The notes under the pieces are model-generated. The model worked only from the letters and a program-made list of their open reading frames with translations. It was not told the DNA's origin and did not search any database. A DNA stretch of 64,000 nt from CAZYBU01 sp964645775 (GTDB taxonomy: Bacteria > Spirochaetota > UBA4802 > UBA5550). The position numbers were made by a program, and so were the translations under genes. Each line of letters begins with the position of its first letter. Positions within the stretch are counted from its first letter, which is position 1. The stretch lies in assembly GCA_964645775.1 (NCBI GenBank), contig CAZYBU010000010.1, positions 25,689-89,688 on the forward strand, in the 5' to 3' direction. Below, piece after piece: positions 41,681-49,787 of the stretch.

Positions 41681-42961
41681 ATGAAAACCATCCGAGCCGG
41701 GCTTATTGGCTTCGGGACCGTCGGAAGCGGCGTGTATCATGTCCTGAACCAGAACCAGCACCTTCTTAAGAAACGCAAGGCCGTAGAGGTTCAGCTGGCC
41801 GCCCTGTGTGACCTGGACACAGACCGTGTACGCCGGGAAACAGGCATGGATCAGGTAACGGACCGATGGAAAGACCTGATCGAGGATACCTCCATCGACG
41901 TAATCGTGGAGCTTATCGGAGGCATAGAGCCGGCCCGAACCATCATCATTGAAGCTTTAAAAAACGGCAAGCATGTGGTAACGGCCAATAAGAAACTCCT
42001 GGCCGAGGCCGGCCAGGACATTTTCGATACCGAGCAGCAGGTAGGATGCCGTCTCGCTTACGAGGCCGCCATCGGCGGCGGAGTACCCTGCGTACTGGCC
42101 CTCCGGGACGGTCTGGTGGCCAACAACATAAACTCCGTTGTGGGAATTTTAAACGGGACAACTAACTACATACTTACCCTTATGGAAGATGAGCAGATCC
42201 CCTTCGAAGACGCCCTCCGGGACGCTCAGGAGAAGGGTTTTGCCGAGGCGGACCCAACCTTCGACATCGAAGGCCTGGATGCGGGCCACAAGATCGCCCT
42301 CCTGGCCCGCCTTGCCTACGGGAAACAAATCGATTACAAAAAGATCCCCATCGAGGGGATAACCGGCATCACTCAGGAGGACATCCACAACGCCACGGAG
42401 ATGGGATATGTCATCAAGCTCCTCGGTATCGCCCGTGCCCAGGATGAGGATATCGATATCCGTGTCCACCCCGCGCTCCTGGATAAAAACGATTACCTGG
42501 CCTCCGTGCGGGACGAGTTCAACGCCATCCTTTACGACTGTGACATGACTGATCCTATCATCCTCTACGGCAAGGGGGCCGGCAGCTATCCCACCGCCTC
42601 GGCCGTGGTAAGCGATATCCTCTCAATCGCTTCCGGATACGGCTCCGAACCTGAAGCCAGGGACGTTACCGAGGAGGCCAACTACATCACCGGCGAGCAG
42701 AGGATGCTCCGTTACTACATACGCATCCTTACCGAAGACCGGCCCGGTATCCTTTCAAAGATAAGCGGCGTCCTGGGTGAGCATGGTATATCAATATCCT
42801 CGGTTATCCAGCATGAAATCGACGATAAGATCGTACCTCTAATCATCATGACTCATAAAGCCCGGGAATCAGATATGTTCCGTGCCCGGGATCGTATCGA
42901 AACCTTTGAATTCGTGCACGAATCCATTGTAATCATCCGGGTGGAGGATGGACAGGAATGA
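41681..42961 (+). CDS. hom: Homoserine dehydrogenase
   Basis: 426 residues from the ATG at 41681 (GGGAG upstream; an ATG at 41609 adds 24 unmatched residues). It reduces aspartate semialdehyde to homoserine with NAD(P)H. Cofactor motif AGLIGFGTVGSGVY, the substrate region TANKKLLAEAGQDIF, AAIGGGVPCVLALRDGL, NGTTNYILTLME and the signature EADPTFDIEGLDAGHKIALLARLAYG. A C-terminal ACT domain (LTEDRPGILSKISGVLGEHGISISSV) allows feedback by threonine. thrC overlaps by four bases, so the two make threonine together. Confidence 0.97.
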   Translation: MKTIRAGLIGFGTVGSGVYHVLNQNQHLLKKRKAVEVQLAALCDLDTDRVRRETGMDQVTDRWKDLIEDTSIDVIVELIGGIEPARTIIIEALKNGKHVVTANKKLLAEAGQDIFDTEQQVGCRLAYEAAIGGGVPCVLALRDGLVANNINSVVGILNGTTNYILTLMEDEQIPFEDALRDAQEKGFAEADPTFDIEGLDAGHKIALLARLAYGKQIDYKKIPIEGITGITQEDIHNATEMGYVIKLLGIARAQDEDIDIRVHPALLDKNDYLASVRDEFNAILYDCDMTDPIILYGKGAGSYPTASAVVSDILSIASGYGSEPEARDVTEEANYITGEQRMLRYYIRILTEDRPGILSKISGVLGEHGISISSVIQHEIDDKIVPLIIMTHKARESDMFRARDRIETFEFVHESIVIIRVEDGQE

Positions 42962-44298
42962 ACGAGTACAACGCCCATTTCCGATGTATCTCCGGATGTA
43001 ACGAGACCTATCCCCTTGACGAGGTGGTCTACAGATGCCAAAAGTGCGAAGGGCTCCTGGAAGTGGCCCATGACATGGAGGCCCTGGGAAACCTGTCGGG
43101 AGAGGAATGGAAGACGCTCTTCGATTCCCGGGCGGGAACCAATAGATGGCCCTACGGCAGTGGTGTCTGGAGTCGCAAGGAGTGGGTTCTCCCGGGAATC
43201 GACAATGAATCGATCGTCTCCATGTACGAGGGAAACACCAACCTCTTCTGGTCAAACCGCTTCGGCCGTCAACTCAGGATGGAGGACCTCTGGATTAAGA
43301 TGTGCGGCAACAGCCACACCGGCTCCTTCAAAGACCTGGGCATGACCGTCCTGGTCTCCCAGGTGAACGAGATGATCCGCAAGGGAAAGCCGATCAAGGC
43401 CGTGGCATGCGCCTCCACCGGCGACACCTCGGCCGCCCTTTCGGCCTACGCGGCCTATGCCGGTATACCTTCCATCGTATTTCTGCCCAGCAACAAGATA
43501 TCCACGGCCCAGCTCATCCAGCCGGTATCAAACGGGGCCATTGTCATCTCCCTGGACACAGATTTCGACGGCTGCATGCGTATCGTGAAGGAGATCACAC
43601 GGGACGAAAGCATCTACCTGGCCAACTCCATGAACTCTCTCCGCATTGAGGGACAGAAGAGCATATCGATGGAACTGGTGCAGCAGCTCGACTGGGAAGT
43701 CCCAGATGTCATCATCATTCCCGGGGGCAACCTGGGTAACGTCTCCGCCCTGGGCACTGGATTTAACATGCTTCTGGAGCTGGGACTCATCGACAAAAAG
43801 CCCCGTATCGTGCTGGCCCAGGCGGAAAAGGCAAACCCCCTTTACCGTTCCTACCAGAATGATTTCGAAGAGTTCAACCCCATAACTCCGGGCAAGACCC
43901 TGGCCTCGGCCATCCAGATCGGCGACCCAGTCTCGGTGAACAAGGCCATACGTACCGTGAAGGACTTCAACGGCATCGTGGAACAGGCCTCCGAAGAGGA
44001 GCTGGCCGACGCCGCTGCCCGGGCCGACCGGACCGGGATGTTCGCCTGCCCGCACACCGGGGTCGCCCTGGCTGTTCTGATTAAGCTCCTGGATCGAAAA
44101 GTTCTTTCTCCAAAAGACCGGACAGTAGTCATCTCAACGGCTCACGGCCTCAAGTTCTCCGAGTTTAAGGTAGGATACCACGAGTCTACCCTGGAGGGTA
44201 TCCAGAGCCGCTACGCCAACCGTCCCCTGGAAATGGAAGCGGATACCGACAGAGTCCGGGAAACCCTGGAGAAGGAACTGGCCCGGAGAAGCCAATAA
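42958..44298 (+). CDS. thrC: Threonine synthase
   Basis: 446 residues. It converts O-phosphohomoserine to threonine with PLP. The PLP lysine is in NSHTGSFKDLGMTVL (about residue 125), the phosphate loop is ACASTGDTSAALSAYAAYAG, and GGNLGNVSALGTGF binds the cofactor. The N-terminus carries a small zinc-ribbon-like start, FRCISGCNETYPLDEVVYRCQKCEGLLEV, typical of the plant/archaeal-like (class II) threonine synthases. Coupled to hom by an ATGA overlap. Confidence 0.96.
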   Translation: MNEYNAHFRCISGCNETYPLDEVVYRCQKCEGLLEVAHDMEALGNLSGEEWKTLFDSRAGTNRWPYGSGVWSRKEWVLPGIDNESIVSMYEGNTNLFWSNRFGRQLRMEDLWIKMCGNSHTGSFKDLGMTVLVSQVNEMIRKGKPIKAVACASTGDTSAALSAYAAYAGIPSIVFLPSNKISTAQLIQPVSNGAIVISLDTDFDGCMRIVKEITRDESIYLANSMNSLRIEGQKSISMELVQQLDWEVPDVIIIPGGNLGNVSALGTGFNMLLELGLIDKKPRIVLAQAEKANPLYRSYQNDFEEFNPITPGKTLASAIQIGDPVSVNKAIRTVKDFNGIVEQASEEELADAAARADRTGMFACPHTGVALAVLIKLLDRKVLSPKDRTVVISTAHGLKFSEFKVGYHESTLEGIQSRYANRPLEMEADTDRVRETLEKELARRSQ

Positions 44299-44314
44299 TA
44301 TCTTGACCAGCCCA

Positions 44315-44612
44315 TCACGGAGCCCGCAGATATAAAACCACTCCGGATGGTTCTATCCAGTCCGCGAATGCATACATGCTGTACCAGGCGCGCCACCTGG
44401 CCTCCCCCTTCCGCGCTTCTCCAGTCAGGCAGTATCGGGTAGTGTCTTCCCCAGGGGTCCCTTTCCCGCGTTCGGGTGTTTTTTTCCCGTTCATCCATGT
44501 ATTTTGACCAGGATGAGGTATCCTTCCTCAGCCTGTTTCCCAGTCGTTTGCTTATTTGAGCCAGTTCCATTTTCACTTTCTCCCTGCTTCCAGGAAAATC
44601 GGGCCAGGGCAT
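44315..44612 (-). pseudogene. Possible frameshifted small gene downstream of the barrel gene
   Basis: From ATG 44612 (GGAAGG seven bases upstream) the frame reads MPWPDFPGSREKVKMELAQI... through KDTSSWSKYMDEREKNTR, convincingly protein-like, to about 44430. There it turns implausible and would run into thrC on the other strand. In the +1 frame the sequence continues sensibly, CLTGEARKGEARWRAWYSMY then AFADWIEPSGVVLYLRAP, and stops at 44315, just short of the thrC end. One extra base near 44425-44440 would explain this. Either a decayed gene, a sequencing indel, or two short overlapping frames. No family recognised. Confidence 0.35.
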
Positions 44613-44646
44613 GGCTTCCCCTTCCATATCCTTTGCTGCCGGCATC

Positions 44647-45275
44647 CTAATTACCAGGTTTACCCTTAACCTTCCCCATGGGAAACCGGAAGGTAAACCC
44701 GCCGGAAACGATACGGTATCCGTACCCCGCCTCCAAAAAGAGCCCGGCATACTTCGAGAAATACCACCGGAAACCGACATGCACGTTCCAGAGAAAGGTG
44801 GAAGCCGGCCCGGAATCCTCTCTCAGTACCTGGGTATATCCCAGGGTCAGACCCGAGTAAAGATCGAATCCCTTTACGCGGAAGAGCCCCTGGAAGTGCC
44901 AGTCTCCACGGATGCCGACCATGAGATAATGATGAAGCTCCGAGTCAACCCGGCCGGCACTGTAGGCAAAGGTTCCTCCCAGGGAGATGTTTCCCGTGAT
45001 ACCGTAGAGAAATTCCAAGGTTACAGGGGGTACGGCCGGCTGAAGGTGATAGTTGACCAGGCCGTATCCTGCCCCGCCCTGGAGAAGAAAGNNNNNNNNN
45101 NGCCCTTCACCCGGACGGACCGGGGAGTAACCGGTACACCTTCTTCCGGTTTCACCGCCTCGACCTTCTTCTGCCCGGGCCCAGTTTTGTCAGTCTGCTT
45201 CTCCTCCTTATCCCGGGCGACGGCCGACAGGGTGATAACAATGACTATGACTGAGCAGATTACGCTTTTTTTCAT
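44647..45275 (-). CDS. Outer-membrane beta-barrel protein split by an assembly gap
   Basis: Two pieces of one gene. 45275 to the gap encodes a signal peptide (MKKSVICSVIVIVITLSAVA) and a Lys/Pro/Glu linker up to PRSVRVKG. After the 10-N gap the frame continues as FLLQGGAGYGLVNYHLQPAV, then LEFLYGITGNISLGG and strand pairs such as YLMVGIRGDWHFQGLFRVKG and SGLTLGYTQVL, ending at 44647. The apparent frame break disappears because the gap length is arbitrary. It is a short barrel (about 200 residues), possibly an OmpA/OmpW-like porin. It is followed by the small frame at 44612 and preceded by another barrel gene 11 bases upstream. Confidence 0.7.
45092..45101. other. Assembly gap (10 N)
   Basis: Ten undetermined bases inside the barrel gene at 44647-45275. 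The reading frames on both sides belong to one protein, so the true gap length must restore the frame. Confidence 0.95.
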
Positions 45276-45285
45276 GTCACACCTT

Positions 45286-46194
45286 CTAGAACTGCAAACT
45301 CACTTCCAAACCGTATCGGGCCCGGGTGAATCCATCCTGCCAGAGAGGATTGACCACCCCGTAAAGGCCCAGGTAGATCCGGGTGGTAAAGAAATACCGG
45401 ATACCGGCTGATATCATGAAGACATTAATACCGGCCGCCTCGACCCGTATGTCATCATCCGGCGGCCGGGTCACCCGCACGGAGCCGTATACTTCCAGGT
45501 AAGGTATGAAAGGATAAATCCGGTCGGTGTTAGCCGCCAGGGAAAAAGTAAAATAATCGTTCTTGAGCCGTTCCACACTGAAAAAGGTATCCGGCTCGGC
45601 CGGATTCAGGCCGAAGAACTTGACCCAGGTCTCGCCCGCAAATGGGTTCAGGTACCATCCTCCCCAGTAGTCTTCGCTCGTCCCTTCCCGGAAGGTATAA
45701 AAAATATTGAGCTGTAGAAAGAACCGGCCCGGTATATCAAACCGGAAGATCGGCCCCAGGGTAAGCTCGTTCTTTCCCAGGGCCAGGCCCCTCCAGTCAG
45801 AAGTGAGCCAGGCGTCCGGTCCCGTGGGAAGGCGCAGGCGGGTCAAAAAAGCGATATGAAGCCGGTTGGACGCGCAGTCGCATATATAAAACTTGAGCCG
45901 GAGACACACGTCTCCGAGTATGTTCTTCCCGTAGGGCCGGTTACCATGCCTGTGAAGCAGGTTAAAATCGAACCACATCGACAGTGATGGCAGGATACCG
46001 ATACCCAGGCTCATGGATTCCCGGGTGTAAAAATCATCGGTATGATGGAAATGCTCGGATAAGGTAAACTCGAAACGGCTCTCCGGAATCATGTAAAGAC
46101 TCTCGGTAAGGGGAAGGGCGGAGAGCCCGGGCCGCAGGGGAAAAAAGAACAGCACCATGAATATGGTGCTGATCCCTGCAAGTTTTCCTGTCAT
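45286..46194 (-). CDS. Outer-membrane beta-barrel-like protein
   Basis: 302 residues from the ATG at 46194, where the signal peptide begins (MTGKLAGISTIFMVLFFFPL). An upstream start at 46293 would run back into rplT and is rejected. The mature part is strand-rich and aromatic (SRFEFTLSEHFHHTDDFYTR, LSMWFDFNLLHRHGNRPYG, RFFLQLNIFYTFREG) and ends in YGLEVSLQF with the C-terminal Phe favoured by the Bam machinery. Eight bases separate it from rplT upstream, so it and the next barrel may be cotranscribed with the ribosomal genes. The ligand is unknown. Confidence 0.7.
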   Translation of the reverse strand: MTGKLAGISTIFMVLFFFPLRPGLSALPLTESLYMIPESRFEFTLSEHFHHTDDFYTRESMSLGIGILPSLSMWFDFNLLHRHGNRPYGKNILGDVCLRLKFYICDCASNRLHIAFLTRLRLPTGPDAWLTSDWRGLALGKNELTLGPIFRFDIPGRFFLQLNIFYTFREGTSEDYWGGWYLNPFAGETWVKFFGLNPAEPDTFFSVERLKNDYFTFSLAANTDRIYPFIPYLEVYGSVRVTRPPDDDIRVEAAGINVFMISAGIRYFFTTRIYLGLYGVVNPLWQDGFTRARYGLEVSLQF

Positions 46195-46201
46195 GGCACT
46201 C

Positions 46202-46555
46202 TCAGGCCGACTTTTTCGCGGTTTCAACCAGCCTGCTGAAGCCTTCCTTGTCGCGGACGGCCATGTCTGCCAGAACTTTTCTGTTAAGATCAATGCCGGC
46301 CTCTTTCAGACCGTGCATGAAGGTACTGTAACTCATACCGTTCTCCCGGGCCGCGGCCCCTATTCGAACGATCCAGAGGGTACGAAAGTCCCTCTTCTTT
46401 ACCCGCCGATGCTTAAAGGAATTCTCAAGGGCCCTCCGCCTGGCGTCCTTTGCCGTGCGGTAGAGTTTACTGCGTCCGCCCCGATATCCTTTAGCGTCTT
46501 TAAAGATCTTTTTGGCCCTCTTATGGTGGACCTTTCCGGTTGTAACTCGTGACAT
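46202..46555 (-). CDS. rplT: 50S ribosomal protein L20
   Basis: 117 residues, standard L20: TTGKVHHKRAKKIFKDAKGYRGGRSKLYRTAKDA, RRALENSFKHRRVKKRDFRTLWI and RIGAAARENGMSYSTFMHGL. It binds 23S rRNA early in large-subunit assembly and in several bacteria represses the infC-rpmI-rplT operon. Order here is thrS, infC, rpmI, rplT, as in many bacteria. Confidence 0.97.
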   Translation of the reverse strand: MSRVTTGKVHHKRAKKIFKDAKGYRGGRSKLYRTAKDARRRALENSFKHRRVKKRDFRTLWIVRIGAAARENGMSYSTFMHGLKEAGIDLNRKVLADMAVRDKEGFSRLVETAKKSA

Positions 46556-46587
46556 AACTGCTCCCTTTCAGATAATTCCACTATTCT

Positions 46588-46785
46588 TCAGGAGTAGGGA
46601 AGCATACGCTTAACACGTTTGACTTCCACTTCACTCATAGCTTCCGTTCCCCGGAGATTCCGCTTCCGCTTGGGTGACTTCTTCTCGAGGATGTGATTCT
46701 TGTATCCCTTGGCCTTGATAACCTTACCGTTTCGTGTCACCCTGAAACGTTTTTTGGCTCCGCTGTTACTCTTCATCTTCGGCAT
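46588..46785 (-). CDS. rpmI: 50S ribosomal protein L35
   Basis: 65 residues, standard L35: MPKMKSNSGAKKRFRVTRNGKVIKAK and SPKRKRNLRGTEAMSEVEVKRVKRMLPY. Between infC (39 bases upstream) and rplT (32 bases downstream) in one operon. Confidence 0.97.
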   Translation of the reverse strand: MPKMKSNSGAKKRFRVTRNGKVIKAKGYKNHILEKKSPKRKRNLRGTEAMSEVEVKRVKRMLPYS

Positions 46786-46824
46786 CTCTGTATCCCTGAA
46801 TATATACCCTGTAATTGTATTGAA

Positions 46825-47343
46825 TCAGCTTTTCGACGCTTTGGCCGCCATAATCATGGTGATGTTCCGTCCCTCCTGGGATGGGGTCTTCTCCATCTGG
46901 GCGATGTCCTCCACGGCATTCTTGACCTTTTCCATTACCTCAAAGCCGAGTTCCGTATGGGCCATCTCTCTTCCTCGAAACATGAGGGTAAACTTTACCT
47001 TGTCACCCTTTTCGAGAAATTCCCGGGCCCGCTTGACTTTGTGATCGAAGTCATGATCATCGATTGCGGGACGGAATTTTACTTCTTTAACGTGGATTAC
47101 CTTCTGATTCTTTTTCGCTTCCTTCGCCTTTTTTACCTGTTCAAACCGGTACTTGCTGTAATCGATAATCTTAACAACCGGAGGGTCCTGGTTGGGAGAA
47201 ATCTCCACCAGATCAAGTTCTCTCCCTCTGGCCTGCTCCATGGCTTCCTGAGTCGGGATTATAACCGGCTCCCCTTCACCCACGAGGCGGACTTTCGGGG
47301 CCCTGATCTCCTCGTTGATTCTATATTTTGGAAACTTATCGAT
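46825..47343 (-). CDS. infC: Translation initiation factor IF-3, probably with an AUC start
   Basis: IF-3 binds the 30S subunit and checks start codon and initiator tRNA. N-domain YRINEEIRAPKVRLVGEGEPV and C-domain DYSKYRFEQVKKAKEAKKNQ, then VKEVKFRPAIDDHDFDHKVKRA and KFTLMFRGREMAH. The frame extends to a GTG at 47397 without any ribosome site. GGGGAGGAG at about 47353-47361 stands nine bases before an in-frame ATC at 47343, giving 172 residues, the normal IF-3 length. infC is known for rare AUU/AUC/AUA starts that let IF-3 limit its own synthesis, so I prefer 47343. Confidence 0.9.
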   Translation of the reverse strand: MDKFPKYRINEEIRAPKVRLVGEGEPVIIPTQEAMEQARGRELDLVEISPNQDPPVVKIIDYSKYRFEQVKKAKEAKKNQKVIHVKEVKFRPAIDDHDFDHKVKRAREFLEKGDKVKFTLMFRGREMAHTELGFEVMEKVKNAVEDIAQMEKTPSQEGRNITMIMAAKASKS

Positions 47344-47703
47344 GCTGATATTCTCCTCCCCGTACGGATGTCGTACATTAAACCTGAATCTATTCACATT
47401 ATTACAGCTATTTCAGGATTGTACAACCATTTTTCTACCGGTGTAGATGCCTATTTGCAGGATGTGCCTCTGAAATTCAACCAATTTTTTTTAGATTATG
47501 CGAATCTTCGTCTATTCCGCCCTGCCTTTGTCTCCATTTATTTCGATACGCCTGGCAATGAATTCATCGAAGACGCCGGGTGATATATAAGGAGAGCAAT
47601 GTCAAGACATTGTTTCGAAGATAAACGAATCTAAATGTCAATCTTCGCCCTTTGGGCTCAGAATGACATAAAGGATCACATGAAAGTTATACCGTTACCT
47701 GTG
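47344..47703. other. Intergenic region between thrS and infC
   Basis: About 360 bases with no gene seen. The half next to thrS holds a cluster of inverted repeats (listed separately). The half next to infC is AT-rich and could carry the infC promoter, with no hexamer pair I would place with confidence. Confidence 0.5.
47597..47669. repeat. Clustered inverted repeats resembling the TCATTCTGAGC-type extragenic element
   Basis: CAATGTC-AA-GACATTG at 47597-47612, CGAAGAT/ATCTTCG arms at 47616-47622 and 47641-47647, and GCCC-TTT-GGGC at 47647-47657. Read on minus the right part runs ATGTCATTCTGAGCCC, AAAGGGCGAAGATT, close to a short dispersed element (TCATTCTGAGCGAAGCGAAGAATCT type) that I recall from many environmental genomes. 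It lies between thrS and infC and could end the thrS transcript. Confidence 0.5.
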
Positions 47704-49635
47704 TCAGGAGGAAGCCTGCCCTTTCTCCTCCACCTCTTTCGCCATCTGCGCCATGAACTCATCCAGGGTCATGGAGACCGCTTCCTTCTCCCCGTGACGC
47801 CGTACCGAGAGGCTGTCTTTTCCCGCCTCCTCGGCGCCGGCTACGCAGATCCAGGGGACCTTTGCGTTAATCGCCTCCCGGACCCGGTATCCCATCGATT
47901 CGTCCCGGATATCGGTCCCGGGCCGGAAACCTGCTTTCCGAAGCCTGGCGGCTACCTCCTTAACGTACTCAAGCTGAGCGTCCGAAACGTTAATGACACG
48001 AACCTGCTCCGGCGCGAACCAGAGGGGAAACCTGCCTCCGTAGTGCTCAACCAGGATACCGAAGAACCGTTCCAGGGAGCCGAGAAGGGCCCGGTGTATC
48101 ATATAGGGACGATGCTTGCGACCATCCTCACCCACGTAGTGCATGTCGAAACGTTCCGGCAGGTTAAAGTCGAACTGGATAGTCGACATCTGCCACTCCC
48201 GGCCGATGGAGTCCCGGACCTTCAGGTCGATCTTGGGACCGTAGAAGGCGCCTCCTCCCTCGTCCAGCTCGACAGACAGGTTCTCCGCCTCCACCGCTTT
48301 CCGCAGAGACCTCTGGGCGTCCTCCCAGCGCTCCTGTTCACCTACGCTCTTCTCCGGCCGGGTGGCGAGGTAGGCCTTGATCTCGCTGAAGCCCAGGGTC
48401 TTCCACATGTAGAGTGAAAACCTGAGCACTTCCCGTACCTCGGACTCCATCTGGTCCGGCGTGCAGAAGATATGGGCGTCGTCCTGGGTGAAACCCCGGA
48501 CCCGGAGAAGTCCATGGAGCACGCCCGATTTCTCGTACCGATAGACCGTACCCAGCTCCGCCCACCGCATGGGAAGGTCCCTGTATGAGCGGAGGTCGGT
48601 CTGGTAAACCTTGATATGGAAGGGGCAGTTCATCGGCTTGATATAGTAATCGTTACCGTCAATATCCATGGGAGAGAACATCCCCTCGGAGTAAAAGTCA
48701 AGATGGCCGGAAGTCTCCCAGAGATTCGACCGGCCGATATGCGGAGTATACAGAATTTCGTACCCGTTTTTAAAATGTTCCTGGCGCCACCATTCCTCCA
48801 GGATAGCCCTGATCCGGGCCCCCTTCGGGTGCCAGTAAATGAGGCCGCCTCCCGCCTCCTCATGCGTGCTGTAGAGGTCCAGTTCCTTGCCGAGCCTTCG
48901 GTGGTCCCGCTTTTTCGCCTCCTCCAGCATGGCGAGGTGGCGTTTGAGTTCTTTCTTATCGGTAAAAGCAACGCCGTAGATGCGCTGGAGCATCCGGTTC
49001 TTCTCGTACCCGCGCCAGTAGGCCCCGGCCACGGAAAGAAGTTTGAAGGCCCTGATCTTCCCGGTGGATGTCACGTGGGGGCCCCGGCAGAGATCGATAA
49101 AATCCCCCTGCCGGTAAAGGGATACCGTACCGTCCTCCATCTCACTCAGAAGTTCCACCTTGTAGGTCTCGTTCATGTCCTGAAATAGTTCTATGGCCTT
49201 CTGCCGGGACATCTCCTCCCGCTGAACGGGCATATCTTCTTTAACGATCTTCTCCATCTCCGCCTCGATGGCGGCCAGGTCATCGGGCGTCAGGGCCCTG
49301 GGTATGTCGAAGTCGTAGTAGAAGCCGGTCTCAACGGAAGGGCCGATGGTTACCTGGGCCTCGGGAAAGAGCCTCTTCACGGCCTGGGCCATGAGGTGAG
49401 ACGCGGAATGCCAGAGTATGTCCTTACCCTCCTCCGTGTCCGGGGTAATGACAGAGAGGGTCGCGTCTTCGCTGACCGTGGCGGTCAGGTCTTTCGGTTC
49501 GTTATTCACGCGGGCGGCCAGGGCCGACTTCTGAAGGCCGGAACCGATCCGGCCCACTATATCGTACACCGTGCTTTGTGACGGAGCTTCTATGACAGAA
49601 TTATCGGGCAGTGTAAGCTGTATGGTCGAACTCAT
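47704..49635 (-). CDS. thrS: Threonyl-tRNA synthetase
   Basis: 643 residues from the ATG at 49635 (AAGGAT upstream; an ATG at 49677 adds 14 unmatched residues). TGS domain (IQLTLPDNSVIEA), the editing domain with WHSASHLMAQAVKRLFPEA (HxxxH) and later CRGPHVTSTGKI, and the class II catalytic core with MNCPFHIKVYQ and RYEKSGVLHGLLRVRGFTQDDAHIF (motif 2). Then RPYMIHRALLGSLERFFGIL (motif 3), and the anticodon domain from FPLWFAPEQVRVINVSD. Cytosolic Thr-tRNA synthesis. No T-box leader is seen in the 150 bases upstream. Confidence 0.97.
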   Translation of the reverse strand: MSSTIQLTLPDNSVIEAPSQSTVYDIVGRIGSGLQKSALAARVNNEPKDLTATVSEDATLSVITPDTEEGKDILWHSASHLMAQAVKRLFPEAQVTIGPSVETGFYYDFDIPRALTPDDLAAIEAEMEKIVKEDMPVQREEMSRQKAIELFQDMNETYKVELLSEMEDGTVSLYRQGDFIDLCRGPHVTSTGKIRAFKLLSVAGAYWRGYEKNRMLQRIYGVAFTDKKELKRHLAMLEEAKKRDHRRLGKELDLYSTHEEAGGGLIYWHPKGARIRAILEEWWRQEHFKNGYEILYTPHIGRSNLWETSGHLDFYSEGMFSPMDIDGNDYYIKPMNCPFHIKVYQTDLRSYRDLPMRWAELGTVYRYEKSGVLHGLLRVRGFTQDDAHIFCTPDQMESEVREVLRFSLYMWKTLGFSEIKAYLATRPEKSVGEQERWEDAQRSLRKAVEAENLSVELDEGGGAFYGPKIDLKVRDSIGREWQMSTIQFDFNLPERFDMHYVGEDGRKHRPYMIHRALLGSLERFFGILVEHYGGRFPLWFAPEQVRVINVSDAQLEYVKEVAARLRKAGFRPGTDIRDESMGYRVREAINAKVPWICVAGAEEAGKDSLSVRRHGEKEAVSMTLDEFMAQMAKEVEEKGQASS

Positions 49636-49748
49636 GGGTGATCCTTTTATTGAACATATGATTCTTTCAAGGGGCAAAGGGTCACACTGCGGCCTGCTTT
49701 GACAAGGATTTTATTGCTTGGTCATATCGAACCTCAACGACCGTTGTA

Positions 49749-49761
49749 CCGATAACTATCG
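49749..49761. repeat. CCGATAACTATCG repeat, copy 1
   Basis: 13-base element, the dyad CGATA-AC-TATCG, in the non-coding stretch between the enolase-superfamily gene and thrS. The same 13 bases recur at 57546-57558 and 60718-60730. Copies 1 and 2 also share the preceding TA. Confidence 0.5.
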
Positions 49762-49787
49762 TTAACCCGGACCGATTAGAATCTTTT

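Noticed and set aside
41537..41761. N-terminal extension of the FecR-domain gene to ATG 41761
   Set aside because: It would read through a consensus-like promoter and put 75 residues before a normal lipoprotein signal. The GTG at 41536 has a strong ribosome site.
44211..44780. 189-codon minus frame across the end of thrC and the barrel gene
   Set aside because: It overlaps certain coding sequence on both sides. Only its middle (44430-44612) looks protein-like and is listed as a possible frameshifted gene.
45021..45275. Separate 84-residue secreted protein
   Set aside because: Its end after the N gap is an artefact of the gap length. The frame that fits continues into the barrel sequence to 44647.
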